The notes under the pieces are model-generated. The model was given only the letters and a program-made list of their open reading frames with translations. It did no database searches and had not been told where the DNA came from. 64,000 nucleotides of DNA from Kangiella sediminilitoris (GTDB lineage: Bacteria; Pseudomonadota; Gammaproteobacteria; Enterobacterales; Kangiellaceae): positions 310,001 to 374,000 of the forward strand of contig NZ_CP012418.1 in the NCBI RefSeq assembly GCF_001708405.1, written 5' to 3'. Below are positions 36,337-46,622 of the stretch, in pieces. The stretch's first letter is position 1. The number at the start of each line of letters is the position of its first letter. The translations under genes and the position numbers were made by a program.

Positions 36337-37081
36337 TGTATTCTGAATCGTTAGCTTTCTTAGGGGAATAGGCCTTGGCAAAGATAAGTCCAAGCTCAAA
36401 CAAAATCCACATGGGTATTGCCAGCAAGATTTGCGAAATCATATCAGGTGGTGTCAGTAGCATGGCAAATATGAAAATACCAACCACCATATAAGGGCGG
36501 GTGTTGGCTAATTTTTCGTGACTAACCAGGCCTGACCATATTAGTAGCATGGTAGCGATCGGTATTTCAAAGGCTAAACCAAAAGCAAAAAATAGCTTCA
36601 ATGCTATAGATAGAACGCTATTGATATCGGGTAAATAGTTAACGCCTTCAGGCCCGATGCTGGATAGGAAGCCAAAGATTATTGGAAAAATAATAAAGTA
36701 GGCGAAAGCAATACCGGCATAGAACAGAATTATGCTGCTGATGAGCAGGGGTATGGCAAAACTTTTTTCGTGCTTATACAACCCCGGAGATATAAATAGC
36801 CAAGCCTGATGGAGTACAAAAGGCATGGCGATAAACACCGAAGCAACGAAAGCTAATTTAAATGGTGCAAATAATGGTGCCGTTACATCAGTAGCAATCA
36901 GTGTGGAGTTTTCGGGAAGCTGTTCCACCAGCGGCTGGGAAAGCCATTGATAGAGCTCGTTTGCGAAAGCGGCCAAGGCAATGAATATGATAACAATAAC
37001 CAAAACAGAACGAAGTAAGCGCGTTCTAAGCTCGATCAGATGCGACAATAAGGGCATTTCTGTTGAATTGGAATCGCTCAT
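36308..37081 (-). CDS. tatC: Sec-independent translocase subunit TatC
   Basis: The six-helix inner-membrane receptor for twin-arginine signal peptides. It has 257 residues. MPLLSHLIELRTRLLRS is the conserved N-terminal cytoplasmic signature, followed by six hydrophobic segments and FAFGLAFEIPIATMLLI and LLTPPDMISQILLAIPMWILFELG. It ends with an acidic cytoplasmic tail. Third gene of tatABC. Confidence 0.97.
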   Translation of the reverse strand: MSDSNSTEMPLLSHLIELRTRLLRSVLVIVIIFIALAAFANELYQWLSQPLVEQLPENSTLIATDVTAPLFAPFKLAFVASVFIAMPFVLHQAWLFISPGLYKHEKSFAIPLLISSIILFYAGIAFAYFIIFPIIFGFLSSIGPEGVNYLPDINSVLSIALKLFFAFGLAFEIPIATMLLIWSGLVSHEKLANTRPYMVVGIFIFAMLLTPPDMISQILLAIPMWILFELGLIFAKAYSPKKANDSEYNEDTETENS

Positions 37082-37089
37082 AATATTCG

Positions 37090-37455
37090 TTATGACGGTT
37101 TATCTTGGTTAGCGGGACTTTCGCTATTGATTAAGTCTTTAGCTTGTTCTTTCGCTTTTGCCTGGGCTTCTTCGGCAGCCTTGATTTTTTGCTCGGCTTC
37201 ATCACGAAGCTTTTGGAGATCCGACCCTTCAGCCTGTCGTTTAATCATCTCTTCATGTTCAGCCAATTTTTTTTTCATTTGATCAAGTTCAAGCTCACGG
37301 TTGACTTGATGATTAAAATTACTGACAGTCTTTTTGGCCTTCCCAGCCCAGCGACCAAAAGTCTGCATTGCTCTAGGTAAGCGTTCTGGCCCCAAAACAA
37401 GCAGGGCCAGCACCATAACTAGCAATAATTCGGAAAAACCAATATCAAAGGGCAT
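37090..37455 (-). CDS. tatB: Sec-independent translocase subunit TatB
   Basis: A 121-residue protein: N-terminal helix with the TatB-type motif FDIGFSELLLVMVLALLVLGPERLP, an amphipathic helix, then a long Glu/Lys/Ala-rich coiled-coil tail. The ATG at 37455 gives the standard N-terminus MPFDIGFSE; an upstream extension overlaps tatA and is rejected. Confidence 0.95.
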   Translation of the reverse strand: MPFDIGFSELLLVMVLALLVLGPERLPRAMQTFGRWAGKAKKTVSNFNHQVNRELELDQMKKKLAEHEEMIKRQAEGSDLQKLRDEAEQKIKAAEEAQAKAKEQAKDLINSESPANQDKPS

Positions 37456-37465
37456 GAGGTTTATA

Positions 37466-37708
37466 TCACGATTTAGAGTTTGTGTCGGACTCTTTCTTTT
37501 CTGAGAACTCAGCATCAGCTTTTGGGGACTTATCGTTTAACTGCTCTTTGTTCTCTTCGTTGTCTTTACTTTCTTCGTCTTTGAACGCTTTTTTAAAGTT
37601 TTTCATGGCAGAGCCAATATCGCCACCAGCGTTTCGTAATTTTTTTGTACCAAATAATAATAAAATGATGACTAATATTATCACCAGCTCCCACACACCA
37701 AACTTCAT
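37466..37708 (-). CDS. tatA: Sec-independent translocase subunit TatA
   Basis: An 80-residue pore-forming subunit with one membrane helix (MKFGVWELVIILVIILLLFG), the FGTKKL hinge, an amphipathic helix (GSAMKNFKKAFKDEE) and an acidic tail. First gene of the tatABC cluster, 22 bases after hinT on the same strand. Confidence 0.96.
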   Translation of the reverse strand: MKFGVWELVIILVIILLLFGTKKLRNAGGDIGSAMKNFKKAFKDEESKDNEENKEQLNDKSPKADAEFSEKKESDTNSKS

Positions 37709-37730
37709 TTTTCTACCTCAGTCTGTTGGA

Positions 37731-38069
37731 TCAGGCAAACGGCAAGCGTCCGCCGCCACCTAAAATATGAATATGTATATGATACACTTCTTGACCGCCT
37801 TCATCACCTGTATTAATGATGGTGCGGAAACCTTTTTCGCAACCAGCTTCATGAGCAAGCTGGGGAACTTTAGTCATCATGTATCCAAGCAGCTCCTGGT
37901 GATCCTGGTTAACGTCCGCCAAGCTTGGAACGTGTTGCTTTGGAATCACCAGAAGGTGGACAGGAGCCTTTGGGGCAATATCTTTGAAGACAAAAATCTT
38001 GTCGTCTTCGTACACCTTATCCGACGGAATATCACCATCGATAATTTTACAGAATATGCAGTCGCTCAT
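37731..38069 (-). CDS. hinT: HIT-family purine nucleoside phosphoramidase
   Basis: A 112-residue HinT-like hydrolase. The histidine triad HIHIHILGG lies at the C-terminus (H97, H99, H101). CxxC (DCIFCKIIDG) starts the chain and a third metal-type residue is not obvious. It lies between ubiB and tatA, a common gammaproteobacterial position for hinT or his genes. Confidence 0.94.
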   Translation of the reverse strand: MSDCIFCKIIDGDIPSDKVYEDDKIFVFKDIAPKAPVHLLVIPKQHVPSLADVNQDHQELLGYMMTKVPQLAHEAGCEKGFRTIINTGDEGGQEVYHIHIHILGGGGRLPFA

Positions 38070-38098
38070 AGTAAAGTTGTAACTCCTTGATATTCAGT

Positions 38099-39748
38099 TT
38101 ACTTAACCTTTTTTGGCCATAAGCTCTTGGCCAGGAAGAATAGTGAAATTGATGCTGTGCCAATGGTTATTACTGAAAGCTCCTGGCTTAGATAAAACAT
38201 TCCGCCCAATAAACCAAAGCCAATGCCTATAATGGCATCGCGCTGAGCTATATTTTGTTTTAGTTTGTATTGCTCCAGCTGAGTAATATCCTTCTTAAGT
38301 TCTTCAAATTTTTCAAACTCATGACTCAGGCGCTGGATATTATCAAAAAGCATGCCTGGAATTTTCGGGGCTTTGTGTAGCCAGTCCGGTAATTGCTCTT
38401 TCACTTCACCGAAAACTGCTTTCGGACCTATCTGCTCTCTTAGCCAGCGTTTAAGGTAGGGTTGTGCCGTTTCCCACAAATCAAGTTCTGGATAAAGTTG
38501 TCTGCCCAAACCTTCGATATAAAGCAGTGTTTTCTGGAGAAGAACCAGCTGCGGCTGGACTTTCATATTAAAACGCCTGGCAGTCTGGAATAGTTGAATT
38601 AGGAAATGGCCAAACGAGATTTCGGCTAAAGCTTTACCGAAGATGGGCTCACAGGCAGCTCGAATTGCAGATTCAAATTCAGGAATTGATACGTCTTCAT
38701 CAATCCATCCTGATTCGACGTGTAGCTCAGCTATACGTCGATAGTCGCGATCAAAAAAGGCCAGGAAGTTCTGTGCCAAATAGCGTTTATCGTCTTCATC
38801 AAGTGTACCCATGATACCGCAGTCAATGGCAATATACTGTGGCTTGTCGGGGTTGGTTGTATCAACGAAGATATTGCCAGGGTGCATATCCGCATGGAAA
38901 AAGCTGTCACGAAAAACTTGCGTAAAGAAAATTTCTACACCACGATCTGCCAAAGCTTTCATGTTAACACCTTGCTCTTTAAGACTTTGAACCTGACCTA
39001 TCGGAGTACCTGAAATTTTTTCGACAACCATAACTTTGGTTCGAGTAAAGTCCCAATATATTTTTGGAACGTACAATAGCTCTGACTGTTTAAAGTTATG
39101 GCGTAAGTGAGATGTATTCGCTGCCTCAATACGTAAGTCAATTTCACGCTCCAAAGTGGCGTCATATTCCTTAACTACCTCTTTAACACGGAGTCGGCGC
39201 GCTTCACTGGAGTACTTCTCCGCCCAGCTAGCAAGTTCATGCATCATGTTTAAATCACGACGAATTTTCTGTCGGATGCTTGGGCGTAACACTTTTACTA
39301 CGACCTGCTCACCGTTTTTCAGTGTTGCTTCATGAACCTGAGCAATGGATGCTGAAGCAAGAGGCTGCGGATTAAAATGACTAAAAACGGCCGATACAGA
39401 GGTACCAAGTTGTTGTTCAATAAGGGTGAGCGCATCACTGGATGGGAAAGGCTCAACCTGATCCTGTAATAAAGCCAGCTCATCAGCAATATCAGGCGGG
39501 ATGAGATCGCGACGAGTGGATAACATTTGTCCCAACTTGACGTAAATCGGTCCCAGTTCGACTAAGGCTAAACGTAACCGTTGCCCTCTGGATTTATCCT
39601 GCTCTTTTCTTGAGAAACTGAATGAAAACAGCCTGGCAATTGGGCGTAAAATAGCCAATGGGGTTGGGGCAAGGAATTCATCAAGACCATAACGTACCAG
39701 TGTACGGTTTATTTTTAGAGCATGGTGAAGCTGTCGAATAATATTCAT
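38099..39748 (-). CDS. ubiB: ubiquinone biosynthesis regulatory kinase-like protein UbiB
   Basis: An ABC1/ADCK-type atypical kinase needed for ubiquinone assembly. It has 549 residues: KxGQ motif (YVKLGQMLSTRRDLIP), Ala-rich nucleotide loop ASASIAQVHEA, ERK-like RREINMM region, DMHPGNIF with catalytic loop residues, DCGIMGTLDEDDK, then two C-terminal membrane helices. Its start overlaps the ubiJ stop by ATGA. Confidence 0.97.
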   Translation of the reverse strand: MNIIRQLHHALKINRTLVRYGLDEFLAPTPLAILRPIARLFSFSFSRKEQDKSRGQRLRLALVELGPIYVKLGQMLSTRRDLIPPDIADELALLQDQVEPFPSSDALTLIEQQLGTSVSAVFSHFNPQPLASASIAQVHEATLKNGEQVVVKVLRPSIRQKIRRDLNMMHELASWAEKYSSEARRLRVKEVVKEYDATLEREIDLRIEAANTSHLRHNFKQSELLYVPKIYWDFTRTKVMVVEKISGTPIGQVQSLKEQGVNMKALADRGVEIFFTQVFRDSFFHADMHPGNIFVDTTNPDKPQYIAIDCGIMGTLDEDDKRYLAQNFLAFFDRDYRRIAELHVESGWIDEDVSIPEFESAIRAACEPIFGKALAEISFGHFLIQLFQTARRFNMKVQPQLVLLQKTLLYIEGLGRQLYPELDLWETAQPYLKRWLREQIGPKAVFGEVKEQLPDWLHKAPKIPGMLFDNIQRLSHEFEKFEELKKDITQLEQYKLKQNIAQRDAIIGIGFGLLGGMFYLSQELSVITIGTASISLFFLAKSLWPKKVK

Positions 39749-40365
39749 GACTCTTTAGTTTGTTGTTTTATATTGTGGAGGCGTTCAATCCGCATGGCCA
39801 GCCTTTCGACATCGGACTTAAGATCTGCAATATCGTCATAAAAGTTCTCCAGCTCTATTGAAGCAGGGGTAGAACGTGCTTCATACCTTAAATATTCGCT
39901 CAGATTGTTTTGAGCCGTGAGTGCTGTTCTGGTGAGCCAGCCTTTTAATGATTCTCCTGCTTTGACCAAGTGGTATGCAGGGATATCTCCAAAGTATAGT
40001 GATAAATGTTCTTCCCAATCGATATCCAGCTCAGAGAAGAAACTTTGAAAAGCCTGAGCAGTACCAATTTCTCCGGAAAAATGTACTTCGCCTTTAAAAA
40101 TTTGATCGCCACTATCGCTTGAGGCTAGATTAAAAAATGATAGCAGATTTCCTGAAAGCTCGGCATGGGGCGCTGTATCTAAATGACTTTTGACTACGAT
40201 GTACTCCTGGTCTATTAAGAAATACAAACGCTGGTCTATATCTGTAAAATGAAAGGCGATAACCTTTTGGTCAAGCTTGATTAGTTTTTTGGAGACCTCA
40301 GGGTCAAGCTTAATAACTTTATTAATGACCGTTTCAATGGTCGGAGCTAATAGCTCAGTCAGCAT
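39745..40365 (-). CDS. ubiJ: ubiquinone biosynthesis accessory factor UbiJ (SCP2 domain)
   Basis: A 206-residue soluble accessory protein that organises the Ubi metabolon. An SCP2-like lipid-binding domain covers about residues 15-115 and a C-terminal coiled coil follows (YDDIADLKSDVERLAMRIERL). It sits between ubiE and ubiB with TAATG and ATGA overlaps, so the three are translationally coupled. Confidence 0.93.
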   Translation of the reverse strand: MLTELLAPTIETVINKVIKLDPEVSKKLIKLDQKVIAFHFTDIDQRLYFLIDQEYIVVKSHLDTAPHAELSGNLLSFFNLASSDSGDQIFKGEVHFSGEIGTAQAFQSFFSELDIDWEEHLSLYFGDIPAYHLVKAGESLKGWLTRTALTAQNNLSEYLRYEARSTPASIELENFYDDIADLKSDVERLAMRIERLHNIKQQTKES

Positions 40366-41129
40366 TAGAACTTCTTCCCTATATGTAATGCTACAACGCC
40401 ACCTGTAAGGTTAGTATATTCAACCTCATCAAAACCTGCATCCGACATCATACCCTTTAACGTTTCTTGATCTGGATGCATACGGATAGATTCTGCCAGA
40501 TACTTGTAACTCTCTGAGTCATTGGCCACAACTTTTCCCATTGCTGGTAACAATGAAAATGAATAAATATCGTATGCTTTCGAAAGTAGTGGAAGAATTG
40601 GCTTGGAGAACTCCAATACAAGTAATCGACCGCCTGGCTTAAGGATGCGGTACATTGAGCGAAGTGCTTTATCTTTGTCAGTTACATTTCTAAGACCAAA
40701 AGCGATGGTTATTCTATCAAAGTAATTGTCGGGGAAAGGCAGCGACTCAGCATTGGCCTGAACGAAATCAACGTTGCCAACAACCCCAGAATCCACCAGT
40801 TTCGATCGTCCAACTTTTATCATTGAGTCGTTAATGTCAGCTAAAGTGACTTGACCTTCTGAACCAACGATTTTAGAGAACTTGGCTGTTAAGTCACCCG
40901 TGCCACCGGCGATATCAAGAATTTTCTGACCTGGGCGAGCGGCGGCCCGTTCTATAGTGTAGCGTTTCCATAAGCGATGAACTCCGAAAGACATAAGGTC
41001 GTTCATGACGTCATATTTTCCAGCAACAGAGTGGAACACCTCTGCAACCTTGCCCGCTTTTTCTTCTTTCGAAACGGTTTGATAACCGAAATGGGTAGTG
41101 TCTTCGTTGTGCTTATCGTTTTGTGTCAT
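40365..41129 (-). CDS. ubiE: ubiquinone/menaquinone methyltransferase UbiE
   Basis: A SAM-dependent C-methyltransferase of quinone synthesis with 254 residues. Motifs are [26 protein letters not shown] at the N-terminus, [12 protein letters not shown] (motif I), [41 protein letters not shown] and [13 protein letters not shown] at the C-terminus. First of the ubiEJB set, 17 bases after a DUF971 gene. Confidence 0.97.
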   Translation of the reverse strand: MTQNDKHNEDTTHFGYQTVSKEEKAGKVAEVFHSVAGKYDVMNDLMSFGVHRLWKRYTIERAAARPGQKILDIAGGTGDLTAKFSKIVGSEGQVTLADINDSMIKVGRSKLVDSGVVGNVDFVQANAESLPFPDNYFDRITIAFGLRNVTDKDKALRSMYRILKPGGRLLVLEFSKPILPLLSKAYDIYSFSLLPAMGKVVANDSESYKYLAESIRMHPDQETLKGMMSDAGFDEVEYTNLTGGVVALHIGKKF

Positions 41130-41146
41130 GACTGTAGTTCTTCATT

Positions 41147-41536
41147 TTAATTTGTTGGAGGGTTATAAACCCCAACACTTGGATCCGCGGAGCGCTCCAA
41201 ACCGGCTTGCTTTAATCTTTTAAGATAGGTTTCCCAGTTTTCTGCGTAGTCGCGACCTAATTCATATAATGTTTGCCAAGTATACAGGCCACTGTCGTGT
41301 CCGTCATCAAAGCTGAGCTTAATTGCATACTGACCGACAGGTTCAATATCTGTAACCTGAATGTTTTTCTTACCTCCAACCAGGGTTAGCTCTTGATTAC
41401 CATGCCCTCTGACTTCCGCTGAGGGCGAAAACACGCGAAGGTACTCATAGGGTAAAAAATAGGTATTTCCTGAAAAGCATACTTCGAGTTGTCTGGATTT
41501 TTGATGAAGCTTGATGGCACTGGGTGCTTCGCTCAT
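41147..41536 (-). CDS. DUF971 (gamma-butyrobetaine-hydroxylase-like N-terminal) protein
   Basis: A 129-residue one-domain DUF971 protein: LHQKSRQLEVCFSGNTYFLPYEYLRVFSPSAEVRGHG and the metal-type region DIEPVGQYAIKLSFDDGHDSGLYTWQTLYELG. In relatives this gene lies next to hslVU; here a protease gene lies between. It probably has an Fe-S or iron-linked function; not proven. Confidence 0.85.
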   Translation of the reverse strand: MSEAPSAIKLHQKSRQLEVCFSGNTYFLPYEYLRVFSPSAEVRGHGNQELTLVGGKKNIQVTDIEPVGQYAIKLSFDDGHDSGLYTWQTLYELGRDYAENWETYLKRLKQAGLERSADPSVGVYNPPTN

Positions 41537-41620
41537 GGTTAGAGATCACGGTTGTTTAAACTGAAGCTATTGTAGCAGAGATGATCGCTAATAAAAAAAC
41601 TTAGAACAGGTACATCATCA

Positions 41621-41650
41621 ATGAAAAAAGCCGGCACAAGGCCGGCTTTC
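41621..41650 (-). terminator. rho-independent terminator of the S8 protease gene
   Basis: AAAGCCGGC/GCCGGCTTT with a 5-base loop, followed on the minus strand by a T-run. Confidence 0.9.
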
Positions 41651-41678
41651 CTATCATCTAAAATGATATCGGTATCAA

Positions 41679-43529
41679 TTATTCCCAGACTACGTCTAGA
41701 GTCACACCTGAGTATGACTGGTAGCCACGAATACTGATGTAGTAACGATCTTCAGCAGGGCTGCTGATGTTGCAAGTTTCCTCGTTGCCCCATTTGTATG
41801 GGCGACAATCGTACGCAGAAGTAGTCGGCTGAGCACCACGACGAACATAGAGGTCAGCATCACCTGAACCGCCACTGATAGTCGCTGTCAGCGTGCTCAT
41901 ACCTGCTGGTACGTCTAGGTAGTAGTGGTTCCAGCTGCCTGATGCGCCAGAAATGTTATCGATAGTTTCACTACCGCCACCGCCTGGAGGAGGATTTGTA
42001 CCGCCACCATCGTGAGTAGCAACCAGGCTAGCGTTAGAGTAGCTAGTGTAACCACGTACCATTACATAATAAGTACCCGCTTGAGCCGTGAAGTCACAAG
42101 ACTCAGTGTTACCATTACGGTATGGACGACAGTCATAGCTTGAAGTTGTTGGCGCGCTACCAAACTTAACGTAAAGGTCAGCATCACCAGAACCACCGTT
42201 CATATCGAAGCTTACGTTAGAAGCATCAGATGGCACTTCAAATGTGTAATCAGTTTCAGAACCTTGAGCGCCTGAAATTGTTACCGCTACACCGTTTTCA
42301 AGCGTATCACCGCCTGGTGGTGGTGGTGGTGGCGTAGAGCCATCAAACAGGCTGTAAGCCAGTAGGTTTGGAGAACCTGATTTAGCGTCGCTTACAACAC
42401 CCGGAGTTGCTGCATCTACTATAGCCTGAGTTACCTGGCTTACTGAAGCTGTTGGGTTGTCAGCTAAGTATAGAGCTGCGATACCAGCAACGTGAGGAGA
42501 TGCCATTGACGTACCACTGATAGTGTTAGTACCGCCGTTTGACCATGCTGATGTAATGCTTGAACCTGGAGCATAAATGTCTAGGCATGAACCGTAGTTC
42601 GAGAAGCTAGAACGTGAATCACTTGAAGTTGTAGAGCCTACAGTGATTGCATTAGCTGCACGAGCTGGCGAGTAGTTACAGGCGTTAGAGTTATCGTTAC
42701 CTGCAGCAACAACAACAGTTACACCTGCGTCTACCATACCTTGTACAGCGTTATCAGTAGTAGATGATGCGCCACCACCTAAACTCATGTTAGCAACAGC
42801 TGGTTTAGTGTGGTTGTCTGCAACCCAGTCCATACCAGCGATAACGCCAGAGTTAGTACCGCTACCCTGACAGTTCAATACTCGAACACCAATCAGGTTA
42901 ACGTTTTTAGCAACACCATAAGTGCTACCACCAACGGTACCAGCTACGTGAGTACCGTGACCGTTACAGTCGGTAGCGTCACCATCGTTATCAACCGTAT
43001 CAATACCGCTTGTAGAACGTCCGCCAAACTCACTGTGACTGTTTAAGATACCAGTATCAATGATGTAAGCGTTCACGTTAGAAGCTGTCGTGTTGTAAGT
43101 GTAAGAATTGCTTAAAGGCAGGTTACGCTGATCAACGCGGTCAATACCCCAGGTTGGGTTACTTTGAGTTGCGTCGATAGACATGATTTGATCTTCTTCA
43201 ACTATTTCTACCGTAGGATCCTGTGCAAGCTTTTTAGCCTGTGCAGCTGTCATGTTATAAACACCGCCTTTTACGACGTTTTTATAAGTACGGCTGACAC
43301 GAGCGTTATACTTCATGCTCAAGCGATCGTTGACCATTTGTACAGCTTTTAAGTTTGCTTGTGAGCTGAACAGACCTTGATGCTCTTGAACGGCATCATC
43401 TTTAAGTACAACGATATATTGACCTTCAACAGCATTTGCTGGGTCATGCGCGGTTTTGAACTGACCAGCGTATGCGCCAGCAGCTCCCGTCGCAAGTAGT
43501 ACCCCTGTAACTACTTTAGTTAGTTTCAT
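41679..43529 (-). CDS. secreted subtilisin-like S8 protease with two PPC domains
   Basis: An extracellular serine protease of 616 residues. Signal peptide 1-21 (ending AYAG), I9 inhibitor prodomain about 35-118 ([16 protein letters not shown]), S8 catalytic domain about 125-395 with D158 (AYIIDTG), H191 (GHGTHVAG) and S341 ([11 protein letters not shown]). A proline linker (PPPPPPGG) leads to two pre-peptidase C-terminal (PPC) repeats, each with GDADLYV and a CRPY ... C pair. Intact and proteinase-K/aqualysin-like. PPC repeats are often cleaved off or bind surfaces. Own terminator and a long upstream region suggest a separately regulated gene. Confidence 0.96.
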   Translation of the reverse strand: MKLTKVVTGVLLATGAAGAYAGQFKTAHDPANAVEGQYIVVLKDDAVQEHQGLFSSQANLKAVQMVNDRLSMKYNARVSRTYKNVVKGGVYNMTAAQAKKLAQDPTVEIVEEDQIMSIDATQSNPTWGIDRVDQRNLPLSNSYTYNTTASNVNAYIIDTGILNSHSEFGGRSTSGIDTVDNDGDATDCNGHGTHVAGTVGGSTYGVAKNVNLIGVRVLNCQGSGTNSGVIAGMDWVADNHTKPAVANMSLGGGASSTTDNAVQGMVDAGVTVVVAAGNDNSNACNYSPARAANAITVGSTTSSDSRSSFSNYGSCLDIYAPGSSITSAWSNGGTNTISGTSMASPHVAGIAALYLADNPTASVSQVTQAIVDAATPGVVSDAKSGSPNLLAYSLFDGSTPPPPPPGGDTLENGVAVTISGAQGSETDYTFEVPSDASNVSFDMNGGSGDADLYVKFGSAPTTSSYDCRPYRNGNTESCDFTAQAGTYYVMVRGYTSYSNASLVATHDGGGTNPPPGGGGSETIDNISGASGSWNHYYLDVPAGMSTLTATISGGSGDADLYVRRGAQPTTSAYDCRPYKWGNEETCNISSPAEDRYYISIRGYQSYSGVTLDVVWE

Positions 43530-43898
43530 AGTTTTTAACCCCTTAGTGTTAATGTTTTTTTTATGCTCTTTTTTAAAAAGCTCTTGGACTGTATAAAAAT
43601 TGATCGCTCAAAACAATTTCATTTCTGCATCATTGAGGCTTTGATTTGAGAATCTAGAGGTTAGTCAACTTTGTACAAGGCGTTACAAATTTTATTAACC
43701 TAAAAAGTAAGTGTACGCTTACGTTAGATGGAATATGGGGTAAAGAGAATATACTATTGCTTTTGTAACTTATTGATTTTATTGGTCGTCAGAGAGGGAG
43801 TAGCACACTGGTTTTATCTGGGGTATTATTTTCGCCATAAATGTTACTAATGGCTGATAGGAGTGAGAGCCACGGTATGTGACTCTCATCGGTTGCTC
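43530..43898. other. non-coding region between hslU and the protease gene
   Basis: 369 bases without a credible gene. It contains the protease promoter and leader. A near-palindrome GTAAGTGTACGCTTAC (one mismatched pair) lies around 43707-43722. A hairpin lies at the hslU end. No clear -35/-10 pair was found. Confidence 0.6.
43864..43888 (-). terminator. hairpin just after hslU
   Basis: TGAGAGTCAC/GTGGCTCTCA (one G-T pair) with a 5-base loop on the minus strand, 10 bases after the hslU stop. No T-run, so intrinsic termination may be weak. Confidence 0.5.
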
Positions 43899-45236
43899 TT
43901 AAAGAATAAAGCGGCTCAGGTCTTCATTGTCTGCTAGCTCAGAAAGCTGCTTGTTGACATAGTCTGCATCGATGATCAGAGGAGCATCACTCTCACTGGC
44001 TTCAAAAGATACTTCATCCAGCAGTCGCTCCATAACCGTATGCAGACGGCGTGCACCAATATTTTCCGTGGTTTCGTTAACCTGGAAAGAATACTCCGCA
44101 ACCTTTTCAATACCACTATCTGTGAACTCTACTTTCTTTCCTTCAGTCGCTAATAGAGCCTGATATTGTTTGGTCAAAGCAGCGTCTGGCTCAGTTAGAA
44201 TTCGTTTAAAATCTTCAGGGGTTAGAGCTCGCAGCTCTACACGAATAGGTAAACGACCCTGGAGTTCAGGAATTAAGTCCGAAGGTTTTGACAGATGGAA
44301 TGCTCCAGACGCAATAAACAGAATATGATCAGTTTTGATCATCCCGTACTTGGTATTTACTGTGCATCCTTCAACAAGAGGAAGTAGATCACGTTGTACG
44401 CCCTCACGTGAAACGCCTCCGTCATTATTTTCACTGCGCTTTGTTACCTTGTCGATCTCATCAAGGAATACTATGCCGTGCTGTTCAACTGATTCCACTG
44501 CTTTAATTTTCAGCTCTTCCTGATCAATCATTTTGGCAGCTTCTTCTTCGGTCAGCATTTTCATCGCATCTTTGACTTTGACTTTACGCTTTTTGCTTTT
44601 CCCTGGGCTCATATTCTGGAACATGGACTGGAGCTGGCTGGTCATATCTTCCATGCCGGGTGGAGCCATAATATCAATACCTACAGCCATCTGGGCGACA
44701 TCAATTTCTATTTCTTTGTCGTCGAGTTCACCTTGACGTAACTTTTTTCGAAATACCTGACGTGCGGAGGAATCTTCGGACTTTGGTTCTTCTTCCTGAT
44801 CCCATGCTGATTCAGACTTTCTGGCTGGCGGAAGCAGGGCATCAAGGACTTTTTCTTCGGCAGCGTCCTGGGCCCGGTTTTCTACCTTTGCCATTTCCTG
44901 CTCACGTAACATCTTGAAGGCGGCATCAACCAGATCTCGGATGATCGATTCCACGTCACGACCAACGTAACCTACCTCGGTAAATTTGGTAGCTTCAATT
45001 TTAATGAAGGGAGCGTTAGCTAACTTCGCCAGACGACGAGCGATTTCGGTTTTACCGACACCGGTAGGGCCAATCATCAGGATATTTTTAGGAGTTATTT
45101 CATTGCGCAAGCTTTCGTCTACTTGCATACGACGCCAGCGGTTACGTAGCGCGATAGCTACAGAGCGTTTAGCCCCACTCTGGCCAATAATGTGTTTGTC
45201 TAGTTCATGGACAATTTCACGAGGTGTCATAGACAT
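43899..45236 (-). CDS. hslU: ATP-dependent unfoldase subunit HslU
   Basis: The AAA+ ring that feeds substrates to HslV. It has 445 residues with Walker A GPTGVGKT (56-63), the I domain (about 110-240), Walker B FLDEIDKV, the sensor-2 IGARRLHTV and the C-terminal docking peptide SRFIL. Transcribed 64 bases after hslV. Confidence 0.98.
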   Translation of the reverse strand: MSMTPREIVHELDKHIIGQSGAKRSVAIALRNRWRRMQVDESLRNEITPKNILMIGPTGVGKTEIARRLAKLANAPFIKIEATKFTEVGYVGRDVESIIRDLVDAAFKMLREQEMAKVENRAQDAAEEKVLDALLPPARKSESAWDQEEEPKSEDSSARQVFRKKLRQGELDDKEIEIDVAQMAVGIDIMAPPGMEDMTSQLQSMFQNMSPGKSKKRKVKVKDAMKMLTEEEAAKMIDQEELKIKAVESVEQHGIVFLDEIDKVTKRSENNDGGVSREGVQRDLLPLVEGCTVNTKYGMIKTDHILFIASGAFHLSKPSDLIPELQGRLPIRVELRALTPEDFKRILTEPDAALTKQYQALLATEGKKVEFTDSGIEKVAEYSFQVNETTENIGARRLHTVMERLLDEVSFEASESDAPLIIDADYVNKQLSELADNEDLSRFIL

Positions 45237-45300
45237 AATCTGTTCTCTTTACTTTGTATTGTCATTTCCCACTAAGTAGCTTACTAGAGTAAGAAAGTGA

Positions 45301-45843
45301 CTATTCGTAGGTTAATTCTTCGATTGTCTGGCTGTGGTTTGTGTAGATACAAATATCACCAGCAATGGTCAATCCGGTTTCAACGATTTCGCGTGCATCA
45401 AGCTTGGTTTTTTGGAGTAGGGCTTTTGCTGCAGACTGTGCGAAAGCACCACCAGAGCCGATGGCTATTAAATCATCCTCTGGCTGAATAACATCACCGT
45501 TACCAGTGATAATCAGAGAGTGTTCTTTATCAGCAACGGCCAATAGGGCCTCAAGTTTGCGCAGCGCACGGTCAGTACGCCAATCTTTGGCAAGTTCGAC
45601 AGCCGCTCGCATCAGCTTTCCGCCATGTGCTTCGAGTTTAGTTTCAAAGCGCTCAAAAAGGGTAAAGGCATCAGCGGTGCCGCCAGCAAACCCGGCAATA
45701 ACCTGATCGTTATATAAGCGACGAACTTTGCGGGCGTTTCCTTTCATGATGGTGTTGCCTAGTGAGACCTGACCATCACCGCCAATAACAACTTTGCCGT
45801 TACGACGAACGGATAATATTGTGGTTCCACGATACTGTTCCAA
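45301..45843 (-). CDS. hslV: ATP-dependent protease peptidase subunit HslV
   Basis: A Thr-peptidase forming the HslVU core, 180 residues. Catalytic Thr7 follows the propeptide MEQYRG, a form known in other proteobacteria, whereas E. coli HslV starts [40 protein letters not shown] and [10 protein letters not shown] are intact. The start codon is TTG, supported by GGAG 6 bases upstream. Confidence 0.97.
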   Translation of the reverse strand: MEQYRGTTILSVRRNGKVVIGGDGQVSLGNTIMKGNARKVRRLYNDQVIAGFAGGTADAFTLFERFETKLEAHGGKLMRAAVELAKDWRTDRALRKLEALLAVADKEHSLIITGNGDVIQPEDDLIAIGSGGAFAQSAAKALLQKTKLDAREIVETGLTIAGDICIYTNHSQTIEELTYE

Positions 45844-46007
45844 ACTATACTCCAGAGATATTTTTCTATCAGTTAACGGCTAGATGGGGGCTAGACGAAT
45901 GAATTCAAGGAGTTTTGGACATTATTGAGGGGCTAAAATGTTGCAATATATTAACAACGGCGGCTTTATCGCGGAACTGCTTTGACTTAATGCCCTAAGT
46001 ATTAAAA

Positions 46008-46595
46008 CTACAGGTCGAGAGAGAGTACAATTTCACTGTATTTATCTTTTTTGGTTACGGATAGCAGTTTCACTTGTTGGTAAAAGGAAGGCAGTTGTTT
46101 GTCATCCATAAACTTCATCAGATTTGAAATTTCGGGATTTGTCTTTGAACCGGCTGACACATTGGCCGTGAGAAAACAATGGTCATCCTTACAGTCGACA
46201 TCAACAATATCAGTTGAAGCATTGTCAGCATTGAACTGATGGACAAGGTTGGTGACGAAACTTTTTCTTTCGTAAGTGGTAACTGGAAGGACTCTTTCGG
46301 GCTCTGGTGCCGGAGAAGTGGTGGTACCCAGAACCTGCTTGAGCCTTTTGATTTCTGTATTTTTTTCGGTTAACTCTTCATTAAGACGTTTTTGATTAAG
46401 CTTCTGCCTGGATAGCTCATCCGATAATGTCACCAGCCTTTCTGTAACGCCCAGATCTTGAGACCCCTGCATTTCTTTACCCGAGGTTATTTTAGGGTAT
46501 TTCGTCTGCTTTCCTAAATGAAAGCCAATCGCAAACCCTGTACCAGCTACGATGGTTAAAACTGTTAGTACTAATAATGTACGCTTATTATTCAT
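46008..46595 (-). CDS. membrane-anchored coiled-coil protein of unknown function
   Basis: A 195-residue protein with an N-terminal membrane helix (about 6-26), a coiled coil (about 50-92, LSDELSRQKLNQKRLNEELTEKN), a Pro/Glu linker and a C-terminal alpha/beta region with a Cys pair (VDCKDDHCF). I recognise no family. Its position between hslV and the FtsN-like gene suggests a cell-envelope role, but nothing stronger can be said. Confidence 0.72.
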   Translation of the reverse strand: MNNKRTLLVLTVLTIVAGTGFAIGFHLGKQTKYPKITSGKEMQGSQDLGVTERLVTLSDELSRQKLNQKRLNEELTEKNTEIKRLKQVLGTTTSPAPEPERVLPVTTYERKSFVTNLVHQFNADNASTDIVDVDCKDDHCFLTANVSAGSKTNPEISNLMKFMDDKQLPSFYQQVKLLSVTKKDKYSEIVLSLDL

Positions 46596-46622
46596 TCCTT
46601 GCGCTCTTTTTGTTTTTCTGTG

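Noticed and set aside
43700-43722. GTGTACGCTT shared with the region before the TonB receptor (near 13066)
   Set aside because: A 10-base match between two positions is expected many times by chance in 64 kb; no further similarity.
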